Below are positions 25,201 through 25,229 of a stretch of DNA of 25,229 bases, piece by piece. Every line of letters begins with the position of its first letter. Positions within the stretch are counted from its first letter, which is position 1. The translations under genes were made by a program, and so were the position numbers. Below the pieces are notes generated by a model. The model made no database searches, was not told where the DNA came from, and saw nothing but the letters and a program-made list of their open reading frames with translations. The stretch is from Spirochaetota bacterium (GTDB taxonomy: Bacteria > Spirochaetota > UBA4802 > JAFGJZ01). The stretch lies in the NCBI GenBank assembly GCA_023396615.1, contig JAEWVM010000086.1, positions 1 to 25,229 on the forward strand, in the 5' to 3' direction.

Positions 25201-25229
25201 TGACTCATTTCTCCATTATCAATGCAGCT

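Noticed and set aside
1..25229. CRISPR array, tRNA, rRNA or riboswitch
   Set aside because: No regularly spaced repeats, cloverleaf or conserved aptamer was recognised on either strand by eye.

Overview
The window is AT-rich, densely coded bacterial DNA from what looks like a diderm with many secreted lipoproteins. Several traits fit a low-GC spirochaete, perhaps close to the Leptospirales: a PAS-linked class III cyclase, a 7TMR-DISM hybrid kinase, a relaxed lipobox, SH3b exported proteins and a SWIM-SNF2 protein. No rRNA or tRNA gene is visible to prove this, and other diderm phyla (for example Bacteroidota or Lentisphaerota) remain possible.

Signalling and polysaccharide block (1-8.9 kb). 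A CheA-like PAS-Hpt-ATPase kinase and a PAS-adenylyl cyclase overlap by ATGA and are translationally coupled. They converge on a large exported LamG-LamG-GH5 glycanase lipoprotein, and a perfect 21-bp-arm bidirectional terminator separates them. Divergent from the glycanase, across 282 bp, is a 1021-residue protein that joins a 7TMR-DISM receptor, PAS, histidine kinase, receiver and LytTR DNA-binding domain. It is a complete sensor-to-promoter pathway in one polypeptide. The shared intergenic region carries an 8-bp direct repeat at 21-bp phasing, so local control of the glycanase by this receptor is a testable idea.

Envelope block (9-14.6 kb), all on the minus strand. It holds a pirin, two polytopic membrane proteins, a DUF2271-like lipoprotein, a small probable outer-membrane barrel, and the 3' remnant of a beta-helix protein that ends at a strong hairpin.

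Accessory block (14.8-25.2 kb). It starts with a Phd/YefM-ParE toxin-antitoxin (TA) operon whose promoter contains a TGTACA motif. Two SH3b exported proteins follow, then a 34-bp ghost of a second ParE gene, a SWIM-SNF2 helicase-like protein, an unidentified gene scrap, and a second TA module in reversed order (RelE first) with a probable leaderless promoter. After that come a 26-bp palindrome, a McrC-like pseudogene, a third SH3b protein, a REP-associated Y1 transposase carrying a 47-bp palindrome inside its own reading frame, a REP/MITE-like scrap, and a type III-like Mod methyltransferase without a downstream Res. This looks like a decayed defence and mobile-element region. The gene ghosts at 14.2, 17.27, 20.6 and 21.6 kb are not obvious from open-reading-frame prediction alone.
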